Source: Rhodobiaceae bacterium UBA6963
Lineage (GTDB): Bacteria > Pseudomonadota > Alphaproteobacteria > RS24
Length of the DNA: 47,568 bases
Assembly (NCBI GenBank): GCA_002450335.1
Contig: DJZB01000009.1
Span: forward strand, 10,879-58,446
Direction: 5' to 3'
Part shown: piece by piece, positions 17,368 through 25,087 of the stretch
How the letters are laid out: the number at the start of each line of letters is the position of its first letter
Numbering within the stretch: position 1 is the first letter of the stretch
Position numbers and translations under genes: made by a program
The notes under the pieces: generated by a model
What the model was told of the DNA's origin: nothing
The model's database searches: none
What the model saw: the letters and a program-made list of their open reading frames with translations, nothing else

Positions 17368-19329
17368 TCAAGCTTTCAAGTCAGGGGGCGTAGCTTCATC
17401 TGTGAGCATCTGAACAACCTCATCCAACGACAAAACTTGAGACTCTTTCGACCCCAATCTGCGCATGGAAACAGTCCGCCCTTCTGCTTCTCGACCACCC
17501 ACAGCCAAAATAACAGGGATTTTCGACACAGAGTGTTCACGAACTTTGTAATTGATTTTTTCGTTACGCAAATCAACGCCGGCACGAAGGCCGGCCGCTT
17601 TAAGAGCGTCCAACACCGTCACGCCATAGCTATCCGCCTCAGTCGTAATCGGACAAACCATAATCTGATGGGGCGCCAACCAAAGCGGCAACTTACCCGC
17701 ATAACTTTCAAGCATAATACCGATAAACCGTTCAAGCGTACCGAGAACCGCACGATGGAGCATAACGGGTCTGTGCTTATTCCCATCCTCGCCTACATAA
17801 GACGCATCAAGGCGCTCCGGCAGAACAAAATCAAGTTGCAACGTGCCGCACTGCCATGTCCTACCAATGGCATCACGAAGATGATATTCAATTTTGGGGC
17901 CGTAAAAAGCGCCTTCACCCGGCAATTCTTCCCAATCGAGTCCTGCGGCTTTCAAAGCTGCACGCAAACCTTCCTCAGCCCGGTCCCAAACTTCATCTTC
18001 GCCGGCACGCAATTCAGGGCGCAAAGCAAGCTTGACACTGACATCCTCAAAACCAAGATCTGTGTAGACCCGCGTAACGAGATTACAAAAATCAACGGCC
18101 TCAGAAATGATTTGATCCTCACGGCAGAAAATATGCGCGTCATCCTGAGTCATCTGCCGAACGCGCATCAAACCATGTAAAGCGCCATGTGGTTCATTTC
18201 TGTGACAACAACCGAATTCAGCCATACGTAAAGGCAGATCGCGGTAACTTTTAATGCCTTGTTTAAAAATCTGAACATGAGCAGGACAATTCATTGGCTT
18301 TAGAGCCATCAGATCTGCCTCGCCCGATAATACGGTTTCTTCATCATCAAGTGACGGCACTTCGTCGGGCACGACGAACATATTCTCACGGAATTTTTCC
18401 CAATGGCCGGATTGTTCCCAAAACTTTTTATCAAGAATTTGTGGGGTTTTTACTTCCTGATAATCATTTTCGGTTAACCGACGGCGGATATATTGTTCCA
18501 ATGACTGCCAGATTGTGTACCCCTTGGCGTGCCAGAAAACCGACCCCTGAGCTTCTTCCTGCAGATGGAACAAATCCATATCCCTGCCAAGTTTACGGTG
18601 GTCGCGTTTCTCGGCCTCCTCCACCATATGAAGATAGCTTTTCAGATCTTTTTCATTTCCCCAACACGTGCCGTAAATGCGTTGCAGCATTTCATTATTA
18701 CTGTCACCACGCCAATAAGCGCCGGCCAACTTTGTGAGCTTAAATGCCTTGCCTAGCTTTCCGGTTGATGGCAGATGCGGCCCACGACACAGGTCTTTCC
18801 AATTCCCTTGCCGATAGAGACTCACATCTTCACCGGCAGGAATGGACGCAATAATATCGGCTTTGTAAACTTCACCAATATCGCGGAAATGAGCAATAGC
18901 CTCATCACGGTTCCAGACCTCTCGGATAATATCCTCGTCGCGGTCAACAATATCCCGCATACGCGCTTCAATTTTTTCCAAATCGTCTAAACTGAATGGG
19001 GTCTCCCTGGCAAAGTCATAGTAAAATCCATTTTCAATGACCGGGCCAATCGTCACCTGTGTATCTGGAAAAAGCTCCTGAACAGCCTCCGCCAAAACAT
19101 GTGCGCAATCATGGCGCATCAAATCAACGCCCTCCTCATCGGAGGCAGTCAAAACGGCAATCTCACAATCACTGTCAATCACTGTCGCCAAATCAACGGG
19201 CTCCCCATTGATTTTGAGAGCCAGCGCTTTTTTTGCCAGCGATTTTGAAATCGACTCGGCAAAAGCAATGCCATTCAGAGGTTCATCAAATTGCCGGGTA
19301 GCCCCGTCCGGAAGAGTTAGCGTAATCAT
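17368..19329 (-). CDS. thrS: Threonyl-tRNA synthetase
   Basis: 653-residue class II synthetase. It has an N-terminal TGS domain ([13 protein letters not shown]), then the editing domain with [10 protein letters not shown] and the HxxxH/C zinc-type signature. The catalytic core contains [10 protein letters not shown], the class II motif 2 region [18 protein letters not shown], and motif 3 near [16 protein letters not shown]-terminal anticodon domain completes the usual length. The ATG at 19329 overlaps the yidD TGA (ATGA), so thrS is translationally coupled to yidD. No T-box leader is seen. Confidence 0.97.
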   Translation of the reverse strand: MITLTLPDGATRQFDEPLNGIAFAESISKSLAKKALALKINGEPVDLATVIDSDCEIAVLTASDEEGVDLMRHDCAHVLAEAVQELFPDTQVTIGPVIENGFYYDFARETPFSLDDLEKIEARMRDIVDRDEDIIREVWNRDEAIAHFRDIGEVYKADIIASIPAGEDVSLYRQGNWKDLCRGPHLPSTGKLGKAFKLTKLAGAYWRGDSNNEMLQRIYGTCWGNEKDLKSYLHMVEEAEKRDHRKLGRDMDLFHLQEEAQGSVFWHAKGYTIWQSLEQYIRRRLTENDYQEVKTPQILDKKFWEQSGHWEKFRENMFVVPDEVPSLDDEETVLSGEADLMALKPMNCPAHVQIFKQGIKSYRDLPLRMAEFGCCHRNEPHGALHGLMRVRQMTQDDAHIFCREDQIISEAVDFCNLVTRVYTDLGFEDVSVKLALRPELRAGEDEVWDRAEEGLRAALKAAGLDWEELPGEGAFYGPKIEYHLRDAIGRTWQCGTLQLDFVLPERLDASYVGEDGNKHRPVMLHRAVLGTLERFIGIMLESYAGKLPLWLAPHQIMVCPITTEADSYGVTVLDALKAAGLRAGVDLRNEKINYKVREHSVSKIPVILAVGGREAEGRTVSMRRLGSKESQVLSLDEVVQMLTDEATPPDLKA

Positions 19330-19640
19330 GGTTTTTTCATTTCTGCCTGTGCAGCTTTTAATCTCCAAGGTGCATACCAAGGTGCGGGTAAAATCTCAAC
19401 AGGTACAGGATCAAATCCACTATCCGCTCCAAGCCACTCAATCGGATGGCAGCGCGACAGTCTGTTAAGTGTTAACCAAAAACCTATCCATGCCCCATGT
19501 TGGCGTATCGCCTTTTCAGCATAGCTGGAGCATGTTGGTTCAAACCGACAACTTGGCGGCGTAAAAGGAGAAATCAGCAAGCGATACCCCCAAATCGGTA
19601 CCAATAACAAACCACGCAAAAAATAAGATACGATTTTCAT
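19326..19640 (-). CDS. yidD: Membrane protein insertion efficiency factor YidD
   Basis: 104-residue small YidD/UPF0161 protein. It carries the conserved core [23 protein letters not shown] and the basic, amphipathic N-terminus. It assists YidC-dependent membrane protein insertion at the inner membrane. Elsewhere yidD usually sits with rpmH-rnpA-yidC; here it is coupled to thrS, an arrangement seen in several alphaproteobacteria. Confidence 0.93.
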   Translation of the reverse strand: MKIVSYFLRGLLLVPIWGYRLLISPFTPPSCRFEPTCSSYAEKAIRQHGAWIGFWLTLNRLSRCHPIEWLGADSGFDPVPVEILPAPWYAPWRLKAAQAEMKKP

Positions 19641-19710
19641 TTCCCCATCATATTAAAGGTTCGTTATAATACCAGTGTGAAGAAATCTTAGAAAAACAAG
19701 AAAGAAAAAA

Positions 19711-19911
19711 ATGAATTATATAAAATGGGCTGAGAGTAAAATAATAAATTTCAAATGGTATGACATTGGTCTCATCAAACTGAGTGTCTTCGCTTTTGCT
19801 TTTTTAAGTGCAAAGCTCTGCCCTGAAGTTTTGAGTTTACATTGGGGTTTTTACTTGGCCGCCGGGCTGGCGTTCGCTCTTCCTGTGTATTGCAAGATAT
19901 TAAAATCTTAG
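19711..19911 (+). CDS. Small membrane protein (66 aa)
   Basis: A 66-codon frame with a purine-rich AAGAAAGAAAAAA just before the ATG. The protein has a short amphipathic start (YIKWAESKI) and two hydrophobic helices (about residues 19-37 and 44-61) separated by a CPEVL turn. It lies alone on the plus strand between yidD and a NifU-like gene. It looks coding because of the clean helix pattern and the upstream purine tract. I cannot name a family or function. Confidence 0.55.
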   Translation: MNYIKWAESKIINFKWYDIGLIKLSVFAFAFLSAKLCPEVLSLHWGFYLAAGLAFALPVYCKILKS

Positions 19912-19926
19912 TATTAAAAAGCTGGG

Positions 19927-20364
19927 TTAAACGCCAAGTTGGGAGAGACAATCCTCTACTGCATCAAATGTCAGGAGCGCAGAGGCATGACGATTTTTAT
20001 AATCTCGAACTGACTCGAGTAACCCAAGCTCAGACCAATTTCCGCCTCTAACAGAATTTTGCGGCGGCTTGGCGTTTTCCTTAAGCATACGTCGCATATC
20101 ATTTGCCACACTGCGTAATTCATCCGGGGAAGCGCCAATAATTTCTCGCGCCATAATTGCCGCAGACGCCTGACCTAGCGCGCAGGCTTCAACCTCATGT
20201 GCAAAATCGGTAATAACCCCGTCGTTCATTTTAATATCCACACAGACTTTTGAACCGCAGAGTTTAGATACTGCCGAAGCTTGCGCATCAGGAAATTCTA
20301 ATTTCCCAATGCGGTCAATCTTGGCAACAAGGGCAAGTATTTTTTGGCTGTATAAAGCGTCCAT
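19927..20364 (-). CDS. NifU/IscU-like iron-sulfur scaffold protein
   Basis: 145-residue IscU/SufU fold protein. Cys36 (LCGSKVC), Cys41 and Cys61 (EACALGQASA) are present, but the third canonical scaffold cysteine is replaced, as the C-terminal motif reads RHASALLTFDAV. The Asp usually following the first Cys (CGD) is Ser here. This altered cysteine set recurs in alphaproteobacterial homologues next to thrS/yidD and makes classic scaffold activity uncertain. The stop is close to the end of the convergent small membrane gene. Confidence 0.82.
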   Translation of the reverse strand: MDALYSQKILALVAKIDRIGKLEFPDAQASAVSKLCGSKVCVDIKMNDGVITDFAHEVEACALGQASAAIMAREIIGASPDELRSVANDMRRMLKENAKPPQNSVRGGNWSELGLLESVRDYKNRHASALLTFDAVEDCLSQLGV

Positions 20365-20388
20365 AAATTAAAGTTAGAACAGTTTTAC

Positions 20389-21738
20389 CTATCTGGCGAG
20401 ACGCCATATTGTCCCGCCGGGACCATCTTCAATCACGACACCCATCTCAGTTAGCTTATCTCGCGCCGCATCAGCCTTGGCATAGTCCCCGGCGCTACGT
20501 GCCTCTGCACGTTCTGCAATAAGCGCTTCCACCGTGTCACGGTCTATGCTGGCAGAGGCCTGAGCAAACCAGTCATCCGGCGATTGCTGAAGCAAACCCA
20601 ACAAGCCTGCCGCTGAGAGAAAAGCGCCTTTAGTCTCTGCTGTGTCAATTGATTTAGACAAAGCAAAGAGCTCAGCTAATGCCTTTGGCGTATTCATATC
20701 ATCGCACAAGGCCGCCAAAAAACTGTCTGGCGCGGCAACATCTGCCGCCTCAATATCTGCCACATCTCTCAAAACACCGTAAAGGCGGTCAAGGTTTTTG
20801 ACAGATTGCTGTAAAAGAGAGGATGTGAAATCCAGCGTCTGGCGATAATGCCCCTGCAACAGTGCCAGCCTCAAAGCCTCGCCGGGAGCTTCGGCCAGTA
20901 AATCTTCCACCAAAGCTATGTTACCCAGAGATTTGGACATTTTCTCTCCCGACATGTTCAACATACCATTATGCAACCAGTAACGTGCCAAAGGTGCTTT
21001 ATGTGCACACCGGCTTTGCGCAGCCTCATTTTCATGGTGCGGGAATTGTAAATCTTGTCCACCACCGTGGATATCAATTGTCGTGCCAAGATGTTTTTCA
21101 ATCATGGCAGAACATTCAATATGCCAACCCGGGCGCCCGCGTCCCCACGGACTGCCCCATCCCAGCAAATCTTCAGGTGAAGGTTTCCAAAGTACAAAAT
21201 CAGCAGCGTCGCGTTTATATGGCGCCACTTCAACTCTGGCTCCGTCAATCATATCCTCACGGTTACGGCCCGAAAGTGCGCCATATTCAGGGTCTTTGGC
21301 AACCTCAAACAAAACATGCCCCTCAGCCTCATAAGCATGACCGGAGGCAATGAGGCGTTCAATCATCTCAATCATTTCTCCGATATGCCCTGTGGCATGG
21401 GGTTCTATATCAGGGGTAGAAACCCCTAAAAGCGACATATCCTCATGGTATTTCGCCTTAAATAAATCGGAAATTACTGAAATATCAACGCCGGCATCAG
21501 CTGCCTTGGCATTAATTTTATCATCCACATCTGTGATATTCCGGGCATAAACAAGGTTTGGGTATAGATATCTTAAGAGACGCGCCAATACGTCAAAAAC
21601 AACTGCAGGCCGCGCATTACCGATATGTGCAGGTCCATAAACCGTAGGACCACAAACATACATGGTTACCCTGTCGGGCTCGAGGGGATGGAACTCCAGC
21701 TTCTCTCTGGCGGCAAGACTGTATAATTTTAACTGCAT
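20389..21738 (-). CDS. cysS: Cysteinyl-tRNA synthetase
   Basis: 449-residue class I synthetase. MYVCGPTVYGPAHIGN contains the zinc Cys and the HIGH-type motif (HIGN), and GEKMSKSLGN is the KMSKS loop. The zinc-binding GWHIECSAM and GGGQDLQFPHHENE are also present, and a shorter C-terminal helical domain follows. An upstream extension to 21789 is open, but ATG 21738 gives the standard N-terminus (MQLKLYSL). It is divergent from folE. Confidence 0.96.
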   Translation of the reverse strand: MQLKLYSLAAREKLEFHPLEPDRVTMYVCGPTVYGPAHIGNARPAVVFDVLARLLRYLYPNLVYARNITDVDDKINAKAADAGVDISVISDLFKAKYHEDMSLLGVSTPDIEPHATGHIGEMIEMIERLIASGHAYEAEGHVLFEVAKDPEYGALSGRNREDMIDGARVEVAPYKRDAADFVLWKPSPEDLLGWGSPWGRGRPGWHIECSAMIEKHLGTTIDIHGGGQDLQFPHHENEAAQSRCAHKAPLARYWLHNGMLNMSGEKMSKSLGNIALVEDLLAEAPGEALRLALLQGHYRQTLDFTSSLLQQSVKNLDRLYGVLRDVADIEAADVAAPDSFLAALCDDMNTPKALAELFALSKSIDTAETKGAFLSAAGLLGLLQQSPDDWFAQASASIDRDTVEALIAERAEARSAGDYAKADAARDKLTEMGVVIEDGPGGTIWRLAR

Positions 21739-21951
21739 TGAGCCGCACAATAAGCTTGTTTTATGACTTAAACAAGCCAAGCCCCTCATCCAAAGCCGAT
21801 AAATAAACGTAGATTAAATATCAGTTTATGGCTTGTGCTTGACCTAAAAAAGGCAGAAACTATATTTTGATAGCTTGTTATGGGTTTTACGCAAAACCCT
21901 ATGCATGATTTAGCGGCGAACACTTTTACGCTTCATGGCATAAGTCATGAT
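21739..21951. other. cysS-folE divergent spacer, left part
   Basis: No protein-coding frame is convincing here. It is A+T-rich near cysS (TTATGACTTAAACAAGCC, GATTAAATATCAG) and includes a perfect 7-bp hairpin at 21882-21899. It should hold the cysS and folE promoters, but I cannot place them with confidence. Confidence 0.5.
21882..21899. repeat. Perfect hairpin GGGTTTT-ACGC-AAAACCC
   Basis: A 7-bp perfect inverted repeat with a 4-base ACGC loop, with no U-run on either side, so it is not a classical intrinsic terminator. It could be an operator or part of the folE leader. Confidence 0.6.
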
Positions 21952-22050
21952 ATGTGGGTGCCAGAATAGAACACGGGCATTGAATACGGGCCAGAAAATC
22001 CCATGAAAATGTGCCTGACGTAGGCCGGGACGTTATTTCCAGGCAAGAGG
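21952..22050 (+). promoter_or_regulatory. Candidate THF-II (folE-motif) riboswitch
   Basis: The 100 bases before folE are highly structured. TGCCTG (22012-22017) pairs with CAGGCA (22040-22045), nested ACGT/ACGT pairs extend the stem, and the outer segment abuts the AAGAGG ribosome-binding site (22045-22050). Upstream, GGG/CCC (21988-21990 / 22000-22002) and GGCAT/ATGTGCC offer further pairing. The THF-II riboswitch class is known to lie directly upstream of folE in alphaproteobacteria and to mask the start region. Identity is from position, taxon and general sequence resemblance, not a covariance-model match. Confidence 0.55.
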
Positions 22051-22059
22051 CAGAATACA

Positions 22060-22692
22060 ATGGATGTACGAGTAGACGACTCAAAGAATGTTAATGACGT
22101 CGTAAATGAGCGAGATGTAAAAGTGGCTAAACCATCAAGAGAAACAGCTGAGGAAGCTGTCAGAACTCTGATAGCTTGGGCTGGAGACAACCCTGAGCGC
22201 GAAGGACTTATTGATACACCCAAGCGTGTTGTTAATGCCTATCAGGAGTTTTTCGCAGGATACGAAGAAGACCCTGAAGAAGTTTTAGGTCGTACTTTTG
22301 AAGATGTTGAAGGTTATGACGATATGGTCATGCTCCGCGACATTGATTTAGAAAGTCACTGTGAACATCATATGGTCGCTATTCTCGGCAAGGTACATAT
22401 CGCCTACATGCCCGTTGAGCGCGTGGTCGGTATATCAAAGCTGGCTCGGGTGATTGAGATTTATGCCAAGCGTCTGCAAACGCAAGAAACCATGACTGCC
22501 CAAATTGTTGATTGCATTCAGCGTGTCTTGGAGCCTGCAGGTGTTGCCTTGCTTGTGGATGCAAAACACCAATGCATGACAACACGTGGTATTAAAAAAC
22601 CTGATGTGGCAACCATTACAACAAGGTTTACCGGCGTATTTGCTAATGATCCGCGCATGGAAGCCCGTTTCCTTGCCATGATTAACAACTAG
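22060..22692 (+). CDS. folE: GTP cyclohydrolase I
   Basis: 210-residue FolE1 enzyme, making 7,8-dihydroneopterin triphosphate from GTP, the first step of tetrahydrofolate synthesis. The zinc-binding CEHHM and the later Cys (QCMTTRG) are present, with GTP-binding HIAYMPVERVVGISKLAR. The length is normal; the first ~25 residues are a variable charged extension. The ATG follows a structured leader that may be folate-responsive. hisI follows 57 bases downstream on the same strand. Confidence 0.96.
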   Translation: MDVRVDDSKNVNDVVNERDVKVAKPSRETAEEAVRTLIAWAGDNPEREGLIDTPKRVVNAYQEFFAGYEEDPEEVLGRTFEDVEGYDDMVMLRDIDLESHCEHHMVAILGKVHIAYMPVERVVGISKLARVIEIYAKRLQTQETMTAQIVDCIQRVLEPAGVALLVDAKHQCMTTRGIKKPDVATITTRFTGVFANDPRMEARFLAMINN

Positions 22693-22749
22693 CAGTATAA
22701 AGACGCTCAATATCACTCCGGTTTAATCCGGTCTTGAAGGGTGTTGAAA

Positions 22750-23223
22750 ATGTCAGGTCCATTTTCGGAAAGAATTTCGGTTGAGCAGGTCGAGGAAAGC
22801 AATGAACTCGCGCCTAAATTTGATGTGAACGGGCTTATCCCCGTCGTAACAACCGACCATGAAACCGGCGAATTGCTTATGCATGGCTACATGAACGAAA
22901 TGGCTTTCCTCAAATCAATCGAAACCGCAGAAGCACATTATTACAGTCGTTCGCGCGAAACCATCTGGCATAAGGGCGCGACCAGCGGTCTGGTTCAAAA
23001 TATCGTCGAAATGCGGATTGATGACGATCAAGATGCTGTATGGTTACGTGTCAAAGTTGCCGGTAACGGCGCCAGTTGTCATGTAGGCTACCGGTCGTGT
23101 TTTTATCGTTCCGTACCGACAGGTGCCGTCGATGATAAGCTTACGCTTGAGTTCGAAGAACATGACAAGGTCTTTGACCCTCTAGAAGTTTATGGCGATG
23201 CGCCAAACCCCACAAAGCTCTAA
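22750..23223 (+). CDS. hisI: Phosphoribosyl-AMP cyclohydrolase
   Basis: 157-residue stand-alone HisI, opening the adenine ring of PR-AMP in histidine synthesis. SRSRETIWHKGATSG and the zinc ligands in NGASCHVGYRSCFYR are diagnostic. ATG 22750 is preferred to GTG 22741 because the GAAGG ribosome-binding site ends at 22740, leaving a 9-base spacer to the ATG and none to the GTG. No hisE domain is fused. Confidence 0.94.
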   Translation: MSGPFSERISVEQVEESNELAPKFDVNGLIPVVTTDHETGELLMHGYMNEMAFLKSIETAEAHYYSRSRETIWHKGATSGLVQNIVEMRIDDDQDAVWLRVKVAGNGASCHVGYRSCFYRSVPTGAVDDKLTLEFEEHDKVFDPLEVYGDAPNPTKL

Positions 23224-23234
23224 CACACCAAACT

Positions 23235-23666
23235 CTATCCTGTGACGATATAACTTTTCAGCGCCTCGGCTTCAGCCTCGGTGTCCATGATGCGTCTTTT
23301 AACAACATCCCCAATTGACACCAGACCGCAGATCTTACCCTCATCAATAACCGGCAAATGGCGAATGCGTTTTTCAGTCATAATCTCCATCGCCTCAACC
23401 ACGGTTGTTTCATTCGTAATGGTGACCGGATTAGATGACATGAAATCACTGATTGGTCTTTCAAGTGCCGGTGCCCCATGATTGGATAGAGCGCGCACAA
23501 CATCTCTTTCGGAAATAACACCTGCCATAGGTTCCTCAGGGCTTGTCGTGACCAATATTCCCACCGAGCGATTTTCCAACACAGCAATAGCGTCGGAAAG
23601 CTTGTTGGAACTATCGATGGTAAGAACATCCGTCCCTTTATCGCCAAGGATCATTTTAACATTCAT
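23235..23666 (-). CDS. CBS-domain protein
   Basis: 143-residue protein made almost entirely of two CBS repeats (about residues 8-60 and 73-125; the second contains EAMEIMTEKRIRHLPVIDEGK). Such Bateman modules bind adenine nucleotides and regulate partner proteins. ATG 23666 is chosen because AGGAGG lies 9 bases upstream; the ATG directly after AGGAGG (23675) has no spacer. It ends 11 bases from convergent hisI. The partner is unknown. Confidence 0.88.
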   Translation of the reverse strand: MNVKMILGDKGTDVLTIDSSNKLSDAIAVLENRSVGILVTTSPEEPMAGVISERDVVRALSNHGAPALERPISDFMSSNPVTITNETTVVEAMEIMTEKRIRHLPVIDEGKICGLVSIGDVVKRRIMDTEAEAEALKSYIVTG

Positions 23667-23750
23667 ATTATTCATCCTCCTGACAATATTTTGTATCAAT
23701 AAAAATTTTGATGCAAGGGCAGTGCTCTAAAGGATTGAAATAATTTACTT

Positions 23751-24491
23751 TTATGACTTATTGTTATCCGTATGCGCGCCTGACCATTCCCCAAAGTCAA
23801 CATTTCCGGGGCCACCTGAGGGCGACAAAGGCGGGGTTTCAAACCAACCTATAAGCAAAAGGCCGGCAAAAAACCCACCCAGATGCGCTTGCCAAGCAAC
23901 CGATACAGATGCCCCGCCCGGCGAGACAGATATCAACCCAAAAAGAAGGTTTAACACCACCCATAGCAAAACAAACATCAGAGTTGTGCCATTGGTAAAA
24001 ACCTTTCTCAAAGGTAATAAGCGAGGACGACGATTTGAATTGGAAAAAATATCCCCTGAAAAAGCGAAGCGCGCGGAGGCACCAAGCATAGCAGCAACGC
24101 CACCCGAAGCCCCGATAATTGGGATGAGCGACTCTTGACTGAAAAAATATTGCACTTGAATGGCAATGACACAGCACAGCAGAAAAAATAGCAGATATAT
24201 TTTAGCACTCTCAATACGTTTGGCGACAGCCGACCCAAAGGCAAGTAACCAGACCATATTCATGATTAAGTGCTCCCAGCTTCCATGCAGAAACGCATAG
24301 CTGATAAGTGTCCATAGCTTGTCCCCTCGCGAAAAATCATCAGGAACGAATGCCAAATTTAAAAACAGGCTTGTGCTAAGTCCTGAGGAAAGAATTTTAG
24401 TGAGAATAATGTGTATGCTTACCATCAAACCGATCAAAAACAGAATGGCCGACGGTGCTTTTAAAATGGGTTCATTTTTGGAGATTTTCAT
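23751..24491 (-). CDS. Rhomboid family intramembrane serine protease
   Basis: 246-residue polytopic membrane protein with about six helices. The catalytic serine is in GASGGVAAMLGA, the catalytic His in WQAHLGGFFAG, and the L1-loop helix WEHLIMNMVWLLAFG contains the conserved HxxxN-type segment. It would cleave single-pass membrane substrates; none is evident nearby. It overlaps the upstream isomerase-like gene by 20 bases, indicating co-transcription. Confidence 0.9.
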   Translation of the reverse strand: MKISKNEPILKAPSAILFLIGLMVSIHIILTKILSSGLSTSLFLNLAFVPDDFSRGDKLWTLISYAFLHGSWEHLIMNMVWLLAFGSAVAKRIESAKIYLLFFLLCCVIAIQVQYFFSQESLIPIIGASGGVAAMLGASARFAFSGDIFSNSNRRPRLLPLRKVFTNGTTLMFVLLWVVLNLLFGLISVSPGGASVSVAWQAHLGGFFAGLLLIGWFETPPLSPSGGPGNVDFGEWSGAHTDNNKS

Positions 24492-25086
24492 TTTTCAACT
24501 TTTCTTCAACCAACAAAAGGCGGTCATTCCCAAAATACATATCTGTTTCATTGATAAACATTGTTGGTGAACCAAAACCACCTCTTTGACACAACTCATC
24601 AGTATTTTCCCGCAAGCGGGATTTGATGGCATTATCCTTCAGAGAGGTTAAGAAATCATTTATCGGCAAATCGCATGCCTCTGCAATGCCTGACAATATA
24701 TCTGGATTGCTGACATCCAGACCATCTCGCCAATAAGCCTCAAAGCCGAGCCGCGCATAGTTCGGCAGTTTATCGTGGTCAAGCGCAAACAAAGCCCCGC
24801 GCATTATATTCACCGCATTCACCGGAAATATCTCTGGCCAATTAATGTCAAGACCACAAAAATCAGCCCAGTCTTTTAAATCTTTGACGCTGTAATTCAA
24901 TTTTACCGGATTAGGATTTGCACGCGTTTCATAAAGCTCCTGATTGACGCTGTTAAAAACCCCACCAACCAAAATGGGACGCCAAACAAGCTCCGCTTGC
25001 ATTTTTTCAGTCAACGCTTCTATCCGGCTAAAAGCCAAGTAAGTCCATGGGCTTGAAATATCAAAAAAAAATTCAAGTCGCGCCAT
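24472..25086 (-). CDS. 2-Hydroxychromene-2-carboxylate isomerase-like (GST kappa / DsbA fold)
   Basis: 204-residue DsbA-like thioredoxin-fold protein. FFFDISSPWTYLA carries the glutathione-activating Ser (Ser12), GGVFNSVN and NIMRGALFALD follow, and GFGSPTMFINETDMYFGNDRL is the C-terminal cis-Pro/cap motif. Family members isomerise aromatic-degradation intermediates with glutathione, but many homologues lie outside such pathways. ATG 25086 lies 1 base after the GMC gene stop, so they form an operon. An upstream open extension inside the GMC gene is rejected. Confidence 0.85.
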   Translation of the reverse strand: MARLEFFFDISSPWTYLAFSRIEALTEKMQAELVWRPILVGGVFNSVNQELYETRANPNPVKLNYSVKDLKDWADFCGLDINWPEIFPVNAVNIMRGALFALDHDKLPNYARLGFEAYWRDGLDVSNPDILSGIAEACDLPINDFLTSLKDNAIKSRLRENTDELCQRGGFGSPTMFINETDMYFGNDRLLLVEEKLKNENLQK

Positions 25087-25087
25087 G

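Noticed and set aside
17437..18180. Long plus-strand open frame opposite thrS
   Set aside because: It is antisense to the conserved catalytic and anticodon region of thrS, has no protein-like domain, and is explained by codon bias of the real gene.
19330..19380. Upstream N-terminal extension of thrS
   Set aside because: It lies inside yidD and lacks conserved residues; ATG 19329 starts the TGS domain and gives the ATGA overlap.
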